Below the pieces are notes generated by a model, which was not told the origin of the DNA, did no database searches, and was given only the letters and a program-made list of their open reading frames with translations. From Haematobia irritans (lineage: Eukaryota > Arthropoda > Insecta > Diptera > Muscidae): a stretch of DNA of 64,000 nucleotides. The position numbers were made by a program, and so were the translations under genes. Each line of letters opens with the position of its first letter. Position 1 is the first letter of the stretch. The stretch covers positions 220,534,537 through 220,598,536 of the forward strand of contig NC_134397.1 of assembly GCF_050003625.1 (NCBI RefSeq), read 5' to 3'. Shown piece by piece: positions 59,341-64,000 of the stretch.

Positions 59341-59880
59341 GAAATACTCCAGAGTCAAAAGAACAATCCAAACAATGGACTGAAGCTGGAGGAAGTGCCC
59401 CAAAGAAGGCAAAAACAATTCAATCGGCTGGTAAGGTTATGGCAACGGTTTTTTGGGACTTCATAGGTATTTTATTGATTGACTATCTGCAAAAGGGTAA
59501 AACAATAAATTCAGAGTACTATTGCAACCTTTTTGATTAATTAAATGTACAAATTCGAGAAAAACGCCCTGGCTTACAACAAAAAAAAATTTTCATCAAG
59601 ATAACGCACCAGCGCAAAAGAGTGTTTTAACAATGGCTAAAATCAACGAATTAAAGTACGAGTTACTTGACCACCCACCTTATTCTCCTGATTTAGCTCC
59701 CAGTGACTTTTATTTGTTCCCAAATCTAAAAAATCCTTGCTGGCAAGCGCTTTACCTCAAATGAAGATGCAAATATAGTTGTAAACCACTATTTTGAAGG
59801 CCTTGAGGAAAACTATTTTAATCAAGGGTTAAAATTGCTAGGAAAGCGTTGGACTAAGTGTATTGAAGCTTCAGGAGATA
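59341..59880 (+). pseudogene. mariner transposase fragment (copy of 3305-3838)
   Basis: It begins in the middle of the transposase ('tactccagagtcaaaagaac') and keeps DNAPA-type and SPDLAPSDFYLF blocks. It ends before the right inverted repeat at 'cttcaggagata', where family A follows. It has an in-frame stop near 59537 and small indels. The bases missing at about 3300 in copy 1 are present here. Confidence 0.9.
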
Positions 59881-61040
59881 AGTCTATTAATAATTACGAA
59901 TCGACATGGAATTGAAATATGGGGGTCGCCTATATCGGGACGATATAAAATTATGAACTTGATATGGACCAATTTTTGTGTGATTGGGGATCGATTTATC
60001 TGAGGGCTATATATAACTATAGACCTAGTTAGGCATGGTTGTTAACGGCCATATATTAGCACAATGTACCAAATTTGAACTGACTCGGATGAAATTTGCT
60101 CCTCCAAGAGGCTCCAAAACCAAATCTCGGGATCGTATACTACCACCTCGTACCAAATTTCAACCAGTTCGGATGAATTTTGCTTCTCCAAAAGGCACCA
60201 GAGGTCAAATCTGGGGATCGGTTTATATGGGGGCTATATATAATTATGGTCCGATGTGAACCAATCTTGGCATGGTTGTTAGAAACCATCTAATAACACC
60301 ACGTACCAAATTTCAACCGGATCGGATGAATTTTGCTCCTCCAAGAGGCTCCGGAGGTCAAATCTGGGGAACGGTTTATATGGGGCCTATATATAATTAT
60401 GAACCGATGTGAACCAATCTTTGCATGGCTGTTAGAGACCATCTAATAACACCACGTACCAAATTTCAACTGGATCGGATGAATTGTGCTCCTCCAAGAG
60501 GCTCCGGAGGTCAAATCTGGGGAACGGTTTATGTGAGGGCTATATATAATTATGAACCGATATGGATAAATTTTTGCATGGTTATTAGAGACCATATGCT
60601 AACACCCTTTACGAAATTTCAGCCGGATCGGATGAAATTTGCTTCTCTTAGAGGATCCGCAAGCCAAGTCTGGGGATCGGTTTATATGGGGGCTATATAT
60701 AATTATGGACCGATGTGGACCACTTTTTGCATGGCTATTAGAGACCATATACTAACACCATGTACCAAATTTCAGCCGGATCGGATGAAATTTGCTTCTC
60801 TAGAGGGTACGCAAGCCAAATCTGGGGATCGGTTTATATAGGGGCCAAATCTGGGGGTCCGTTTATATGGCAATATGTAAAAGTGGACCGATATGGCCCA
60901 TTTGCAATACCATCCGACCTACATCAATAAAAACTACTTGTGCCAAGTTTCAAGTCGATAGCTTGTTTCGTTCGGAAGTTAGCGTGATTTCAACAGACGG
61001 ACGGACGGACATGCTTAGATCGACTCAGAATTTCACTTTA
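59881..61040 (-). repeat. Family A repeat, reverse orientation, lacking the hairpin terminus
   Basis: Seven or so units of 150-165 bp, ending with (GACG)n and 'atgcttagatcgactcagaatttcac'. The end 'tatgggggtataaaa' block is cut off by the next element at about 61041. Confidence 0.88.
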
Positions 61041-61845
61041 ATCCAAAGACGCTGAATCCTCAAAATAAGTCTTAGCCTATATTTGAAGCGTTTTTATCTT
61101 AAATCTAAAGTTTCAATATTTCAGTTAATTTAAGGACAATTTCTTTAAATCAAAAATATGTTTCTTTACTTTAAGGAAAATTAGCCTTAGTTCAAAGACA
61201 TGCGACTTTAACGGAGGGACGCAAATTAAAAAAAATGTGTTCTAAATTTAATGAAAAAAAAATTGAAGCAAACATTATAAACTTTATTTTAATTAAAATT
61301 TCATTATTTTGAAGAAATTTTTTCTTAATATTTTGTAAATTTCGCATCCTAAAATTTAGGTTGAGTAATCTTTAATATCACATAAATATTTTTTCTGTGT
61401 AGAGAATGCAGTGTCGGAGATATTATCCCGCCGTGGGGAATACCCTATTTCATATACCATACCATCCATACAAACCTAGCAAAACAAATTGTCGTTAAAT
61501 CTAGTCTAAAAGAAATGGGATACAGACCTGATAGCAAAGTTTTTCATGTACATATAAATTTCAGTTCAAAAATCCCAAAATATAACAGATGCTTCAAAGT
61601 AAAAAGAAAACGAACCCCTAAACCAAAAATGCAAAATCTTTCAAATAAGTCTTAGCCTATATATGAAGTTTTTTCTTTAATCCAATCAATATATCAGTTA
61701 ATTTAATAATTGTTTCAAAACTGTGTTTCTTTACTTTAAGGAAAATTTGAGTTACTTCAAAGACATTCGATTTTGATAGAGGGACCCGAATTTCAAAGAT
61801 TTATGTGTCAAACTTAAAGAAGGAATTCTTTAAATCGAAGATTAT
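61041..61845. repeat. Composite of related A/T-rich MITE pieces
   Basis: Two tandem-like halves share 'caaaataagtcttagcctatat(t/a)tgaag', 'cagttaatttaa', 'tttctttactttaaggaaaa' and 'ttcaaagacat(g/t)cga' (61041-61380 and 61620-61845). The piece at about 61540-61610 matches 2400-2450. Non-coding. Confidence 0.6.
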
Positions 61846-61847
61846 AA

Positions 61848-61996
61848 GCTTTGAAACACTCAGAAATGTCACCAGCATTACTGAGGTGGGATAATCCACC
61901 GTTGAAAAAAATTTTTGGTGTTCGGTTGAAGCAGAAATCGAACCCACGACCCTTTGTATGCAAGGCGGGCATGCTAACTATTGCACCACGGTGTGT
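61848..61996 (-). mobile_element. tRNA-derived SINE, partial, minus strand
   Basis: It holds the tRNA-like head (B box as GGGTTCGATTTC on the minus strand, A box near 61970) and about 70 bp of body, ending at 'gaaacactcagaaatg'. The tail half is missing. Confidence 0.8.
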
Positions 61997-62085
61997 ATAT
62001 AATGTCCTTTTCATGCCATTGTTATTGGGTTTGGGTGACTTTATTATTTGGCTTTCGATATTCCATTTGTGGCTGATATGTACAG

Positions 62086-62249
62086 TGGTGTTGGTAATGC
62101 CGCGAGTCTTGAAAGAAACAAGAATATTTCCAATATTTTTCCGGTAATGGGAAGCAGTGGAGGAAAAACGGTTTTCGCCCGCAAACAAAATTTAATCGCA
62201 TTCAATGCCACGGACGATACAAAAGTTTATAAAGTTCCCATAAAAGACG
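62086..62249 (+). CDS. Candidate internal exon of an unknown gene
   Basis: An open frame reads GVGNAASLERNKNISNIFPV, then MGSSGGKTVFARKQNLIAFN, and on to KVYKVPIKDG. It has even, protein-like composition and Ala/Gly/Thr codon use unlike the repeats around it. An acceptor-like GTACAG ends at 62085 and a good donor GTAAGT starts at 62250. The frame is open from 62048, so the left border is not certain. No matching exon was found in the remaining 1.7 kb. I do not recognise the family. Confidence 0.4.
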
Positions 62250-62714
62250 GTAAGTTCAATAAAAGTTGTTTTCCTTCTATGATTTTTTTTCCTCAATTGA
62301 ATTTTTGAATAGCCTATAAAATTTAGTATGGTGGTTTGTGTTGAAAGTAGGTAATCGATAGCTAGTCGAACTTAAACGCAGTTTAGCAATTTCAACATTT
62401 GCTATGACCATGAAAAGAAATTTTGAAACTCGTAATTGTTTTCATTTTTAAAAATTAACTAGTTACAAAATAAGTAACCTCCGAAGAATAAATAAAAATC
62501 TAATGACGTTCTAGAAGTATTTTTATACTTTCTTCGAAGATGAATAATATATATAGCACCATTAAAAATTCAATCTATGAAATACTTAGTAGATAAAATG
62601 TATTTTAATTTATATTCTAACCCCCTATACAAAATATGTTAATTATAGATTCATTTCTAATACTCTATTATATCTTGTGTAGAATAACCAAGCAATGAGG
62701 GACTAAAATCAAAG

Positions 62715-63012
62715 CCTACATAGTGCGATTTAGCGCCTTTAGCTTACTTTTTGTGGGGCTACATATGTTAAATCTCATTTTTTATGTTAGAGACAAGCCC
62801 GCTTTAATTGACGCATTGGAAGACAATATAGAAGCATTTATTCATGATATACTCAACGAAATGTTGGGAAGAGTATGCCAAAATTGGACTAAACGGATGG
62901 ACCACTTGAATGCAGTTGCGGTCAACATTTGCATGAAATATTATTCCCTCAGAAAAAAGAAAACGACATTTTTTTATAGTCGATTTAAATTTATTTTTGT
63001 TCATGAAAATTA
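62715..63012 (+). pseudogene. Tc1/mariner (DD41D-like) transposase C-terminal relic
   Basis: The translation shows a decayed 'FLWGY' block at about 62745. Then come KPALIDALEDNIEAFIHDIL and CQNWTKRMDHLN, matching the C-terminus of the DD41D protein at 56940-57085 (KPATIPALEDNI, AQNWTFRMDHL). The upstream two thirds and both element ends are absent. It is older and more diverged than the 56-57 kb copy. Confidence 0.75.
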
Positions 63013-63111
63013 GTTGATTTTAGTTAAATTTTGCCAAATGTGAGAAAATTTTTTTATTTTAATTATTTTTTGCTCAATGCTTAATGACGTGAACTAAAAA
63101 TGAGAACAAAA

Positions 63112-63345
63112 CAAGTATATACGGCCGTAAGTTCGGCCAGGCCGAATCTTATGTACCCTCCACCGTGGATTGCGTAGAAACTTCTATTAAAGACTGTCAT
63201 CCACAATCGAATTAATTGGGTTGTGGTATCTTAAAACCTCTTAACATGGTTTTCTAAATTGTTAGTCTATACGTGGTATATATTAGACAAAAAGGTATGT
63301 ATAGGTAATAAAATAATTACGAATCGATATGGACTTTTGCACGGT
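63112..63345 (-). repeat. Family A terminal fragment, reverse orientation
   Basis: CAAGTATATACGGCCGTAAG, hairpin, 'accctccaccgtggattgcgtag', then 'tctatacgtggtatatattagac' to about 63345, where an 'acacgcaaaaaaataattc' MITE begins. Confidence 0.85.
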
Positions 63346-63606
63346 ATGTACACGCAAAAAAATAATTCTTTCCTCCCAAACGAAATTTTAGACAAACAAA
63401 GTTCGTTTCTCATTTGCTTTTCGTTGAAACGAAGTGTATTTGGAAGAAAAGTATATACTTTTTTGATAAACGTTTATTCTTTTCCAGGATGTAAACACAA
63501 TTTCATAAAGACTAACTCAAAAAAAAAAAAAAAAAAAACTCTGGCTAATTGCATTTTCCCTCACATCTTTCTCACCTCCACGAAGTTTTTTAGTTCTTAG
63601 CACCTT
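63346..63606. repeat. MITE-like A/T-rich segment with a 20-base A run
   Basis: Starts 'acacgcaaaaaaataattctttcc' and is related to 5836-5930 and 54080-54300 ('ccaaacgaaattttagacaaa'). An A run lies at about 63519-63538. 'ttttttagttcttagcacctttt' resembles 13096-13112 and 40744-40762. Confidence 0.4.
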
Positions 63607-64000
63607 TTTATACCCTAAACCACATAGTGGTCAGGGTATAATAAGTTTGATCGGCCAAAAAATGTGCCTACCAGAAATATTGATTTTAGACCCCATAAAA
63701 TATATACCGATCGACTCAGAATCACCTCCTGAGTCGATCTAGCGCTTGGTGTCCGTCCGTCTGTCCATGTATTTGTTGTTCACAGGATTCCGGTCGCAAT
63801 TATTAACCGATTTTGATGAAATTTGGTACAGTGAGTTTTTTGGGCACGGGGACGAACGCTATAGAATTTGGAAGAAATCGGATCAAATTTAGATATAGCT
63901 CCCATATATATGTATCGCCCGATTTCGACAAATGGGGTCACGTTGCGCTTTTTTTCAAACGTATCGTCACCAAATTTGGCAAAAGCTAATCTTTTCCATC
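63607..64000 (+). repeat. Family B repeat, cut by the window edge
   Basis: Inverse of the 39980-40394 end of the complete copy: 'tataccctaaaccacatagtggtcagggtataataag', 'ggccaaaaaatgtgcctaccagaaatatt', 'ccgatcgactcagaatcacctcc', then body units. Confidence 0.88.

Noticed and set aside
60425..60841. 138-codon plus-strand frame with repeated FQPDRMKFASLRGSAS
   Set aside because: Family A tandem units of about 160 bp happen to stay open. There are no splice borders, no ATG context and no non-repeat homology.

Overview
This window looks like nuclear DNA of a higher (calyptrate, probably muscid) fly. It is AT-rich, its genes are split by introns with GT/AG borders, and most of it is transposon-derived. 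The evidence for a fly is a delta-class glutathione S-transferase whose residues and intron layout look like Drosophila GstD11, together with nested Tc1/mariner, hAT-like, piggyBac-like and Harbinger-like elements, tRNA-derived SINEs and several interspersed repeat families. The muscid assignment comes from the repeat style and is inference. Nothing looks bacterial or viral.

Two complete protein genes can be read, both on the + strand. The first is a four-exon delta-class GST (28696-32108). The second is a five-exon EF-hand protein resembling myosin regulatory light chain (49367-57962); two of its introns were inflated to about 4 kb by transposons. The last exon of this second gene, with about 1.4 kb of 3' flank, also occurs at the left edge of the window (exon 984-1161). 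The two copies of that exon differ at five positions, all synonymous, so a second, probably functional, paralogue should lie mostly to the left of the window. A candidate internal exon of an unknown gene lies near 62.1 kb, and a weaker one near 37 kb.

Layout: 1-3920, DD41D element end, family A repeat, paralogue last exon and a DD34D mariner. 3921-12050, AT-rich filler with family C repeats, two SINEs and MITEs. 12060-12800, a dead LINE 3' end. 12879-14661, a TIR element carrying tRNA-like sequences. 14808-24500, family A arrays, one of them inside a foldback-like element. 24643-26371, a TIR element with a hAT-like MITE inside it. 26400-28690, gene-free. 28696-32108, the GST. 32456-36559, family B with a DD37E transposon inside, family A, and a piggyBac-like MITE. 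36564-38740, little recognised. 38740-45309, a nest of at least four layers that includes a 334-bp pure (TA)n tract. 45310-49300, repeats and a LINE reverse-transcriptase scrap. 49367-57962, the EF-hand gene with a 2.6-kb hAT-like element full of a 29-bp minisatellite in intron 3 and a deleted DD41D transposon in intron 4. 57963-59880, duplicated 3' flank. 59881-64000, family A, SINE, candidate exon, transposase relic and family B.

The main structural observation is that three interspersed families (A, B, C) have different bodies but share one terminus: a GC-rich hairpin, a short spacer, then ACTTG, usually followed by T. They also share internal tandem units of about 150-180 bp. This resembles DINE/Helentron-type elements and is offered as inference. 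The two real genes show no sign of working together.
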